6,590 nucleotides of DNA, from assembly GCA_030612085.1 (NCBI GenBank), contig JAUWOM010000062.1, positions 1-6,590 on the forward strand. Reading direction: 5' to 3'. Source of the DNA: Actinomycetes bacterium (GTDB taxonomy: Bacteria > Actinomycetota > Humimicrobiia > JAHJRV01). The position numbers and the translations under genes were made by a program. This document shows positions 1 to 5,991 of the stretch, in pieces; positions within the stretch are counted from its first letter, which is position 1, and every line of letters begins with the position of its first letter. The notes below the pieces were generated by a model. It was not told the origin of the DNA and searched no databases. It worked only from the letters and a program-made list of their open reading frames with translations.

Positions 1-924
1 ATAGATAATTATAAATGCATAATATGTGATGGTAACAGGTTTAAAGAAGTTTTTAATCTCGAGAAGATATCAAAGAAGCCCTATAGGATTATAAAATGTT
101 CAAATTGCAGTATGATTTCAATCTATCCCATTCCTTCTAAAGATTTTATTCAAAGACATTATAATGATCCACTCTATCCCAAATCTGCTTATTTTAGGAA
201 TATAACAATAAATTTTAAAGGAAGTCCCGAAGTTAGACTCTTTTTAAAAGGTTTAAATTTGATTGAAAAATTTTACCCTAATAAGGGAAAGATTTTAGAT
301 GTAGGTTGTTCATCAGGTATTTTTTTAAATATGGCAAAAGATAGAGGATGGGAGACACTTGGAATTGATTTATCAAAAGATTTTGTAAATTATACCAAAA
401 AGAATTTTAAGTTGGATATAAGATATGGTTTTTTAAAGGATTTTTCTTTTAAGGAAAATAGTTTTGATGTTGTGACATTATGGGATTTAATAGAGCATGT
501 AAGAGAGCCAAAGGAGCTACTAAAAGAAGTGTGTAGGATTCTTAAGCCTGAAGGGATTGTTCTAATATTAACTCCTGATCAAAATTCTCTAATAAAAAAG
601 ACAACTAATTTAAGTTACAAACTTAGTTTTGGAAGATGGAAGACCCCGGCAAATGTAGTCTATGATATACATCATTTATACTACTTCTCTAAAAAGAATA
701 TAACAATACTTTTGACAAAAATTGGTTTTAAGACAGTCTATATAGGTAAAGAGGAAACAATTTTAAACAGAATAATCGGGGAGGAATCTGACCACTGGAT
801 AAAGAAGAACAAGTTTATGGTTTTTGGACTTAGATTAATATTTTTTATTGCAAAATTAACTGGGAATAAAAATAAATTATTGATATTATCTAGGAAAAAG
901 AGGATATTAACAAATATCATTTAA
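1..924 (+). CDS. SAM-dependent methyltransferase with N-terminal zinc ribbon (5' partial)
   Basis: The reading frame is open to the left edge, so the true start lies outside the window. The first ATG, at 112, is internal and would cut off a zinc-ribbon-like motif: cysteines 6 and 9 (CIIC) and 33 and 36 (CSNC) of the 307 visible residues. A class I Rossmann methyltransferase domain follows. SAM-binding motif I is ILDVGCSSGIF (98-108), an acidic strand-2 end is at GID (121-123), and the motif DLIEHV lies at about 162-167. A post-domain segment HHLYYFS (224-230) is typical of methyltransferases in sugar and polysaccharide pathways. Proteins of this build often methylate nucleotide sugars or glycan precursors, but the substrate cannot be read here. 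A WecA-like gene follows after 93 nt on the same strand, which fits a surface-glycan locus. The fold assignment is firm; the specific role is inferred. Confidence 0.88.
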   Translation: MDNYKCIICDGNRFKEVFNLEKISKKPYRIIKCSNCSMISIYPIPSKDFIQRHYNDPLYPKSAYFRNITINFKGSPEVRLFLKGLNLIEKFYPNKGKILDVGCSSGIFLNMAKDRGWETLGIDLSKDFVNYTKKNFKLDIRYGFLKDFSFKENSFDVVTLWDLIEHVREPKELLKEVCRILKPEGIVLILTPDQNSLIKKTTNLSYKLSFGRWKTPANVVYDIHHLYYFSKKNITILLTKIGFKTVYIGKEETILNRIIGEESDHWIKKNKFMVFGLRLIFFIAKLTGNKNKLLILSRKKRILTNII

Positions 925-1017
925 TTATAAATAGTAAAATAAGAATATTATCTAAAATTTTAAATTACATAAAAACTTACAATTAATTTAAAAATCAATG
1001 TACATGGTTATAGTAAA
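925..1017 (+). other. AT-rich spacer between methyltransferase and WecA-like gene
   Basis: These 93 nt are almost pure A/T and contain no hairpin with a T-tract, so there is no evident terminator between the two genes. Many AT hexamers could serve as a -10 box, but none is paired with a convincing -35. No recognisable SD precedes the ATG at 1018. Co-transcription of the two genes is therefore possible but not shown. Confidence 0.3.
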
Positions 1018-2112
1018 ATGCAATTTGAATTCTTAGAATTTTTATTATTTTTAGTAGCGATAGTTCTTACAGTAATTTTCACTCCATGGGTAAGAAGATT
1101 AGCTCTAAAAGTGGGTGCTTATGTTGATGTTCAAAGGGAAAGAAGAGAGAGGGACATTCATAAGGATATAACTCCAACTATGGGTGGACTTGCCATATTC
1201 CTTTCCTTTTTTATCACCTCTTTTTTTGCAATAGGGATTAATAAAAGTCTTATAGGGATAATTTTGGGTAGTTTAGTTATACTTACAGCAGGTATTATAG
1301 ATGATATACGTGAACTTTCACCGCTGAAAAAACTTTTTTGGCAATTAGCATCAGCAATTATTTTAATTATATTTGGATTTTATCCCAGTGTTATCACTAA
1401 TCCATTTGGTGCAGAACCTATTTATTTAGATAAAATAAATCTTTCTTTTGCTCTTTTTGGAAAATCTCTTATTATTCCAATTTTTTCAATAATTTTTACC
1501 ATTTTATGGGTTATGATTTTAGAGAATGCAATAAATTTTCTTGATGGATTAGATGGTTTAGCCAGTGGAGTATCTGGAATTGCTGCGTTGGTTCTTTTTG
1601 GAATTGCTGCAGAGTCAATTATTTTAACAAAACCTCAAACAGCCATTTTAGCATTGATTTTTGCAGGTGCAATTTTTGGATTTCTACCATATAACTTTTA
1701 TCCAGCAAGAATATTTTTAGGTGATACGGGAAGCATGTTTTTAGGTTACATGCTTGCAGTTATATCACTGCTTAAAGCAGCAAAAATACCAACTGCTGTC
1801 ATTGTTTTGGGTTTTCCCATTTTAGATTTAATGTGGGCTATAGTGAGAAGGTCTTTTAAAGGGAAGCTCCCGATAAATGCAGATAGAGAACATTTTCACC
1901 ACCTACTTGTAGATATAGGATTATCACAACCTCAAGCAGTTATAATACTTTATATTATTTGTGGAACTTTTGGTTTAGCCTCTCTTTTTCTAAAAGAAAC
2001 CTATCAAAGCAAATTGATGTTAGCTTTTATTTTCGGATTGATGTTATTTATTGCAGCGATATTTATAATCTATGCCACGGTTAAGAGGAACAATAGAAAG
2101 AGGGATAACTAG
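1018..2112 (+). CDS. WecA/TagO-type polyprenyl-phosphate sugar-1-phosphate transferase
   Basis: This is an integral membrane enzyme of the MraY/WecA family (glycosyltransferase family 4). It transfers a sugar-1-phosphate, usually GlcNAc-1-P from UDP-GlcNAc, to undecaprenyl phosphate, the first step of teichoic-acid or surface-polysaccharide assembly. The 364-residue length is normal and about ten hydrophobic segments are visible. Family signatures appear in order: TPTMGG (52-57), the Mg-binding aspartate pair in GIIDD (92-96), NAINFLDGLDGLASG (170-184), YPARIFLGDTGS (228-239) and DREHFHHLL (289-297). The His-rich last motif and the absence of MraY-specific features favour WecA/TagO over MraY. 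The N-terminus begins right at the first membrane helix, so the start is sensible, although no SD is seen upstream and an in-frame stop at 970-972 limits extension. The exact sugar is not determinable. Confidence 0.93.
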   Translation: MQFEFLEFLLFLVAIVLTVIFTPWVRRLALKVGAYVDVQRERRERDIHKDITPTMGGLAIFLSFFITSFFAIGINKSLIGIILGSLVILTAGIIDDIRELSPLKKLFWQLASAIILIIFGFYPSVITNPFGAEPIYLDKINLSFALFGKSLIIPIFSIIFTILWVMILENAINFLDGLDGLASGVSGIAALVLFGIAAESIILTKPQTAILALIFAGAIFGFLPYNFYPARIFLGDTGSMFLGYMLAVISLLKAAKIPTAVIVLGFPILDLMWAIVRRSFKGKLPINADREHFHHLLVDIGLSQPQAVIILYIICGTFGLASLFLKETYQSKLMLAFIFGLMLFIAAIFIIYATVKRNNRKRDN

Positions 2113-2163
2113 CTTTAGTTATAAATTATTAGAAATTATAGAAAAAGTTTCTTAATTAATCTA

Positions 2164-2319
2164 TTAACCACCAGTTGGTTGATTGCTATCAGGTTTCTCG
2201 TGCTCAGCTATTGTTATTGAATGTGAAAATGCAATATCTTCATATTTATAAGACTTTGGAGCTATAAAAATAGATAGTAGTAGAGTAAATATTAAAATTA
2301 ATAGTATTAGTTTCTTCAC
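2164..2319 (-). CDS. Putative secreted signalling pro-peptide (RRNPP/Phr-like), 51 aa
   Basis: This small gene starts at GTG (2319-2317) and ends at TAA (2166-2164). An AAGGAG-type SD sits 5 nt before the GTG and supports translation. The peptide opens with a Lys-Lys pair and a long hydrophobic run (residues 4-20, ending SIFIA), as in a Sec signal peptide. A polar tail of about 30 residues follows and ends AEHEKPDSNQPTGG. It begins only 14 nt after the stop of the TPR regulator gene, on the same strand. Receptor followed by a short exported pro-peptide is the classic arrangement of PlcR-PapR, NprR-NprX and Rap-Phr pairs, in which a 5-10-residue C-terminal piece is released and re-imported. 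From memory, the KPD in the tail recalls the mature NprX peptide SKPDIVG; this is suggestive only. It could instead be a small membrane peptide of unrelated role. I have not seen this peptide before. Confidence 0.72.
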   Translation of the reverse strand: MKKLILLILIFTLLLSIFIAPKSYKYEDIAFSHSITIAEHEKPDSNQPTGG

Positions 2320-2330
2320 AGTGTCTCCTT
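2320..2330 (-). promoter_or_regulatory. Ribosome binding site of the pro-peptide gene
   Basis: Read on the minus strand, this 11-nt stretch is AAGGAGACACT followed directly by the GTG start at 2319. The GGAG core is 5 nt from the start codon, an ideal distance. It lies almost wholly in the 14-nt gap after the regulator's TAA (2336-2334), so the two genes are likely one transcript. This site is the main reason for choosing the GTG start; there is no ATG nearby in frame. Confidence 0.72.
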
Positions 2331-2333
2331 TTT

Positions 2334-3656
2334 TTAAAATATTATTTTCTTTTTTTTATCTATTAACTTATCTGCATAATTTATAAAATCTAAAATATAA
2401 TCTATTTTTTTATCTTCAAGACTACCTACTTCCTTATAGAATCTCATTATCTCTGAATATGCACTATTAAGATATACTTCTTGATCTATGGTCTTAAATA
2501 TATCAACTGCTTTATTAAAGTTTAATATAGCTTTATCATTTTCTTTCTTTCTTTTATGAAGCAGTCCTAAAGCCATATGAGCTTCTCCTAATATTCTGTT
2601 GTCTTTTAGTTTTGTAAGTAGATTAATAGATTTTTTAAGATCATATTCTGCTTCATTTAGTAAGTCCTTATCTCTTTTAGCTTTTGCACCTTTAAGGTAT
2701 GAATAAGCTAATTCTTCATCATAACCTTTTTCTTTAGATATCTTAACTACCTTTTTAGTTAAGGCAATAGCTTTATCGTAATCACCTAGATAATGATGTA
2801 GAGATGCTAAGTTATTATTTATCTGTAGAGAAAGTTTTTCATATCCTAAAACCTTATATATAGGAGCTGCCTTTTCATAATAAGATATCGATTTTTCATA
2901 GTCACCTACTCTATGAAGTAAAAAGCCATATTCCCAATAAGACATAGCTATAACATATTCATCTTTAGATTTTATAGCTATATTTATTGCTTCTTTATTT
3001 ATCTCATCTGCTCCTTTGTAGTTTTCAATAAATCTATATATCTGAGCTATTGTAGTTAGAGCTCTTGCTATAAGTGATAAGTCTTTTTTTCTTTCTAATT
3101 TATAATTTTCCTCCAGTGATTTATTTAAGATTAAAATTGCTTCCTGATATTTTTTCTTTTCTCTTAAAGCTATTGCTGTCCAGTAATAAGAATATGCTAA
3201 TTTCTTATATTCTTTTTCTTTTATATAGTATTTATTTACTTTATTTAAGAGCTCTTCTGCTTTATTTAATCTATCTGTTTTAATATATATTCTTGCTAAC
3301 TTAACTAGTAAAGTATTTATATAGTTATCATTTTTAGCTTCCTGTGCTATTGAAAGTGCTTTTGAAACCTTGCTTTCCGCTAAATCATAATTGTAAGAAT
3401 CTGATAATTTATCTATATCTTTTATTAGTTCATCTAATCTTTTTTTCTCATCTAAAAACAGCCCTGTATCAAAATATTTCTTAGGAAGCTTTAGTTTTCT
3501 TGTAATATATTCTCTTGCGCCAGGTGATAGCTTAGCATCTCCTTTTTCTACCTGACTAACATATGATCTTGTAAATCTATCTTTAGCTATATCTTTTTGT
3601 TTAAGTCCTTTTAATAATCTTGCTCTTTTTAACCAATGTCCAGTATGTTTTTTCAT
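2334..3656 (-). CDS. RRNPP-like transcriptional regulator: N-terminal HTH plus TPR domain
   Basis: The protein has 440 residues. Residues about 6-45 form an XRE-type helix-turn-helix (KRARLLKGLKQKDIA, then SYVSQVEKGDAKLSP), followed by a linker and roughly eight TPR-like helical pairs from about 110 to 430. The repeats are most regular at 235-269 and 275-309, with GDYEKSISYYEKA and GDYDKAIALTKKV. This order and length match peptide-responsive RRNPP receptors, closest in size to NprR (about 420 residues), whose TPR groove binds a re-imported oligopeptide and switches DNA binding. The start is supported by AGGAG (3666-3662) a few nt upstream of the ATG. A pro-peptide-like gene follows after 14 nt. 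A minus-strand promoter candidate lies at 3687-3715. The protein has no signal or membrane segment and should be cytoplasmic. HTH-TPR proteins without a peptide partner also exist, for example sporulation regulators, so the ligand remains inferred. Confidence 0.85.
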   Translation of the reverse strand: MKKHTGHWLKRARLLKGLKQKDIAKDRFTRSYVSQVEKGDAKLSPGAREYITRKLKLPKKYFDTGLFLDEKKRLDELIKDIDKLSDSYNYDLAESKVSKALSIAQEAKNDNYINTLLVKLARIYIKTDRLNKAEELLNKVNKYYIKEKEYKKLAYSYYWTAIALREKKKYQEAILILNKSLEENYKLERKKDLSLIARALTTIAQIYRFIENYKGADEINKEAINIAIKSKDEYVIAMSYWEYGFLLHRVGDYEKSISYYEKAAPIYKVLGYEKLSLQINNNLASLHHYLGDYDKAIALTKKVVKISKEKGYDEELAYSYLKGAKAKRDKDLLNEAEYDLKKSINLLTKLKDNRILGEAHMALGLLHKRKKENDKAILNFNKAVDIFKTIDQEVYLNSAYSEIMRFYKEVGSLEDKKIDYILDFINYADKLIDKKKKIIF

Positions 3657-3686
3657 GGCATCTCCTATTATATAATAAAATAAATT

Positions 3687-3715
3687 AATTTACTACTTAA
3701 ATACTTGACAATCAA
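3687..3715 (-). promoter_or_regulatory. Candidate promoter of the regulator-peptide operon
   Basis: On the minus strand TTGATT (3715-3710) is followed, after 17 nt, by TAAATT (3692-3687). Transcription would start near 3680 and give a leader of about 25 nt containing the AGGAG ribosome site. A perfect TATAAT lies closer to the gene but overlaps the region of the ribosome site and would leave almost no leader, so I prefer the upstream box. In DNA this AT-rich, many -10 look-alikes are expected. Confidence 0.4.
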
Positions 3716-3733
3716 AATTTGCTATGATATTTT
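3705..3733 (+). promoter_or_regulatory. Candidate rightward sigma-A-type promoter
   Basis: A consensus -35 TTGACA (3705-3710) is followed after 17 nt by TATTTT (3728-3733). The perfect -35 stands out in this sequence, while the -10 is moderate. Transcription would start near 3740 and read toward the terminator at 3869-3908. The -35 overlaps that of the leftward promoter candidate. Confidence 0.5.
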
Positions 3734-3750
3734 AATAATTGTTTAAAATA
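3728..3750. promoter_or_regulatory. Inverted repeat over the rightward -10, possible operator
   Basis: TATTTTAA (3728-3735) and TTAAAATA (3743-3750) form a perfect 8-bp dyad with a 7-nt centre. It covers the proposed rightward -10. A dimeric HTH protein such as the neighbouring regulator could bind here and block the rightward promoter. Because the arms are pure A/T, chance occurrence is a serious alternative. Confidence 0.3.
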
Positions 3751-3908
3751 ATAACATAATTTTATTATATATTAGGATAAAAAATGAAAATGTTATTTTT
3801 AAATGAAGAATATCTTAGGATATTTAATATAAATATCTTTAAATATATAAAAATTAATTTTATTAAACATAGCTGCTTAAATTGTATTAGGCAGCTATTT
3901 ATTTTTTG
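3740..3908 (+). ncRNA. Candidate short transcript between promoter and intrinsic terminator
   Basis: A rightward promoter candidate and a strong intrinsic terminator delimit about 165 nt. Within it, GATATT (3819-3824) can pair either with AATATC (3809-3814) or, as the longer GATATTTA (3819-3826), with TAAATATC (3830-3837), so the two hairpins exclude each other. A 41-codon frame with an AGGA upstream begins at ATG 3784 and ends at TGA 3907-3909. It runs straight through the terminator stem, which argues against a real protein. The element could be a small RNA, an attenuator leader for the secreted-protein gene at 4063, or a tiny gene. The start of the RNA is an estimate. Confidence 0.4.
3869..3908 (+). 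terminator. Strong intrinsic terminator
   Basis: ATAGCTGCTTAA (3869-3880) pairs with TTAGGCAGCTAT (3887-3898), a 12-bp stem with a single G-T pair and a 6-nt loop. The T-rich tract TTATTTTTT follows at once. This is the clearest terminator in the window. No well-supported gene lies immediately upstream on this strand, which is why a short RNA is proposed. Confidence 0.8.
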
Positions 3909-3939
3909 AGGAGGTGATCTTATAGATACTTTAAAATAA
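3908..3939 (+). promoter_or_regulatory. Orphan Shine-Dalgarno without a usual start codon
   Basis: GAGGAGGTGATC (3908-3919) contains ten bases, GGAGGTGATC, perfectly complementary to the usual 3' end of 16S rRNA. No ATG, GTG or TTG follows at a usable distance. The frame ATA GAT ACT TTA AAA TAA (3922-3939) would be a five-codon ORF only if ATA replaced a lost ATG. It may be the remnant of a short gene, or a ribosome-binding decoy. Real use as an SD is unproven. Confidence 0.4.
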
Positions 3940-3942
3940 AAA

Positions 3943-3995
3943 GCCACCATTAAAAGCCGGTTATTAGCATAATAAACAGACATTTTTTAGGTGGC
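3943..3995. repeat. Long imperfect hairpin, possible minus-strand terminator
   Basis: GCCACC (3943-3948) pairs with GGTGGC (3990-3995). Inside, AAAA pairs with TTTT and TTATTA (3961-3966) pairs with TAATAA (3970-3975) around a GCA loop. Read on the minus strand the hairpin is followed by TTTTTATTTT, so it would terminate leftward transcripts. On the plus strand no T-tract follows. No minus-strand gene upstream is evident. Confidence 0.45.
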
Positions 3996-4062
3996 AAATA
4001 TATTTTAGCAAATTTACTTAACAAAATAAATATTTTAATAAAGTGAGAAAGGAGGTTTTTAA
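3996..4062 (+). promoter_or_regulatory. Leader and ribosome site of the DUF6345-like gene
   Basis: AAAGGAGG (4048-4055) lies 7 nt before the ATG at 4063, a near-consensus ribosome site that fixes this start. A weak promoter, TTTACT (4013-4018), 17 nt, TAATAA (4036-4041), is possible but would leave a very short leader. The alternative is read-through from the rightward promoter near 3705, which would have to pass the terminator at 3869-3908. Confidence 0.5.
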
Positions 4063-5598
4063 ATGACAAAGAAACAAATTAAATCAATTGTATTGCTTAT
4101 GCTGGTTCTTTTAATAACATTATCAAGCATAGCTTATGCGACAGCTACAAAGGACGCATATGTATACCATATGCATACTGATGATTATCGGGATGCTACC
4201 TATTTTAAAGATTTACTTGATGATAAAAACTATACTACAAATACCTATTATGGCTCTGCTTGTTAACCGCATATGTTTGATGACTGTGATAGGACTGTTA
4301 AATATTGGAGTGCTCAGGGTAACAACAATGGTAAAATGTGGGGGTATAGAATTCTTGATAACGCATTGTCTGCAATAAATATCTATGGAACAAGTAGTGA
4401 TTGGGAAAGTAGTACAGTCACAAGGTCAGATTGGGATGGTGATTTGGAGTTTGTATTTATAGCCGCATGTTTTCAGCTAGACTCAAATATCCGATATAAA
4501 TATGCACGTGGTATGCTAGGCACAAATAGAGTTCGTGTTATATCTGGTTATCATGACATTTCGCTAGGTCCTTCATGTGACTGGAAAGTTACTCAAAAAT
4601 TTGAAGAATTTGCCGACGCATCTAATTCAGTAAAATATTCATGGCTTGAAGCTAATGAATACTGGTATTCCCGAGGTTATAGTGGTCCTAAAAACTATTG
4701 CATTTTAACTCATTCAGGTAATGTACAATATTCTCGTATGCCTGGATTCGGTGGGCTTCAGTACCCTAGACCTGGCACAGAAACAGCTTCTATCTTAAGG
4801 TTTTCTCATGTTAACCCAGGCGGTACACCTCAACCATTAAGTAGTAGTAAAAATAGCAGCATAGAAGATAATGCAGGACTAATTCTAAACTGTGAACCGA
4901 AGATACCTGAAACTATTCCTAATTACACTCTAATAGCAGAAAAAGCAGATATTTCTATAAATGAGAAAAGTGATATTTATAAAACCATAACAAGTGTAAA
5001 GGCTGAATCAAATGAAGGGTTATATACTATGCATGAATTAGGAGATAAACCTATTGGTTTCAGCGAAGAAAAAGCTATTGAATTAACGCGTAACTGGGTG
5101 AATGAAGTATACACTAAAAAGGGTAAGTTGTTTACTTCTAATCTTAAGGAAGTCATTCCACTTGTTGTAGCTGAAGTCAATCTTGATGGTAATACTAAAG
5201 AAGAGAAAGAAGAAACATTTGCATACTCAGTTAGATTTTCAAATATATATGATGGGATTAAGATACGTGATAACTTTTACCTTGCCTTAGTTGATGCCGA
5301 AGGAATTGCGTCTAGTATGTTAAGGTGGAACAACTTTTCAAAATCAACATTTAACCAGACTGTAGAACCTTTATCTTATAATAAGGCAATTACTATTTTA
5401 TCAAAATCAATCGTCAAGAATCCCAATTATGCAATGCGGAATCCTAATGATAATATAACGATTAACAATTCTGAAATTGTATTCTCTAATGAAATAACCA
5501 AAAATGGCGAATATCACCCTACATGGCAATTTGATATGGCTGATGGAACAACAATATTAATTGACTGTTTTGATAGTACAGTTCTTTCTATAAAATAG
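4063..5598 (+). pseudogene. Secreted DUF6345-like protein gene interrupted by in-frame TAA
   Basis: One reading frame of 512 codons is broken only by TAA at 4264-4266 (codon 68). The second part (from ATG 4273, codon 71) is in the same frame, has no SD and no signal peptide, so it is not a separate gene. The first part has a Sec signal peptide (KK, hydrophobic 9-24, likely cut after IAYA at 26) and begins the mature domain YVYHMHTDDYRD. Downstream, LEFVFIAACFQLD (128-140) and GTNRVRVISGYHD (153-165) resemble the DUF6345 family as I recall it. Alternating strands with an AAC motif hint at a caspase/gingipain-like fold, which is unproven. The C-terminal 230 residues look like PepSY/YpeB-type alpha-beta repeats. 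CAA to TAA would be a single transition. A sequencing error, a recent nonsense mutation or read-through are all possible. The downstream frame shows no further decay. Confidence 0.72.
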
Positions 5599-5616
5599 TT
5601 TATAATAACCTGTAAA

Positions 5617-5656
5617 ACATGTAAAGACTCCTATTATAAAGTGAGTCTTTACATGT
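5617..5656. terminator. 14-bp perfect inverted repeat after the DUF6345-like gene
   Basis: ACATGTAAAGACTC (5617-5630) and GAGTCTTTACATGT (5643-5656) are perfectly complementary around a 12-nt loop. The hairpin begins 18 nt after the TAG at 5596-5598, the expected place for a terminator. The downstream T-tract is missing on the plus strand (AATTACAT follows). On the minus strand only a short TTTT follows. It may be a weak terminator or an mRNA-stabilising 3' hairpin. Confidence 0.5.
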
Positions 5657-5658
5657 AA

Positions 5659-5868
5659 TTACATATCAGTAGCTTTAGGAATTTTAATTATTACCTTGTA
5701 TGTTCAGATGATAAGTGTAACTACGGAAACAAAAAAGATTCTTTGACTAAAAGGCAAAACTATGAATTTTTTTATGAAGAGGAAATTAAATTTAATGATA
5801 AGATTTTATTTAAAAGAGTAAGGGGGTTTATAAAGAAATTACAAATAATTACAAATAAAGATTTATAA
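5659..5868 (+). pseudogene. Start-less ORF remnant with Cys-X4-Cys motif
   Basis: This frame is open from 5659 to TAA 5866-5868 and encodes 69 residues without any Met, Val-GTG or Leu-TTG start near its beginning. The composition looks protein-like, not random: NYYLVCSDDKCNYGNKK, then a charged stretch with YEEEIKF and FKRVRGFIKK. The CSDDKC pair recalls half of a small zinc finger. It is probably the tail of a decayed or deleted gene. It lies directly after the inverted repeat at 5617-5656. A tandem AATTACAAAT pair (5837-5856) and a 9-bp hairpin (5851-5878) overlap its end. Family unknown. Confidence 0.35.
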
Positions 5869-5991
5869 ATTTATTTGTCCTATTTATTAAATATATATCT
5901 GCTTACGATATTTTTTAAGAAACTATTTTTATTTTGATATAGTTTTACTTAAAGATATTTTTTACATTAAAAAACTTAAGACGGGGGTTAA
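5869..5991 (+). promoter_or_regulatory. AT-rich intergenic region: possible terminator or promoter
   Basis: Two overlapping readings are possible. TTTAAGAAACTAT (5914-5926) pairs with ATAGTTT plus CTTAAA (5939-5953, TA bulge) and is followed by TATTTTTT, an AT-only terminator. Alternatively TTGATA (5934-5939), 16 nt, TATTTT (5956-5961) could be the promoter of the lipoprotein gene. They share bases, and I cannot choose between them. A GGGGG tract (5982-5987 region) 4 nt before the ATG serves as a poor ribosome site. Confidence 0.3.

Noticed and set aside
2113..2163. Terminator between the convergent WecA-like gene and the pro-peptide gene
   Set aside because: ATTAGAAA/TTTCTTAAT forms a bulged 8-bp AT hairpin without a T-tract on either strand, and the AACCA/TGGTT dyad nearby is inside the peptide gene. 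Neither is convincing.
3784..3909. A 41-codon plus-strand frame with an AGGA upstream
   Set aside because: It reads straight through the 12-bp terminator stem and ends in the T-tract; its residues are mostly Ile, Phe, Asn and Lys as expected from AT-rich noncoding DNA. Kept only as a possibility within the short transcript.
3765..3983. A 72-codon minus-strand frame in the intergenic region
   Set aside because: It runs across the terminator, the orphan SD and the hairpin, has no SD, and its composition is that of AT-rich noise.
4156..4174. GCATATG-TATAC-CATATGC palindrome in the secreted-protein gene
   Set aside because: It lies inside coding sequence and encodes normal residues (AYVYHMH); the third GCATATG at 4269 is probably chance.
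4273..5598. Independent gene starting at ATG 4273
   Set aside because: There is no ribosome site, no signal peptide, and the frame is continuous with the upstream part except for one stop codon.
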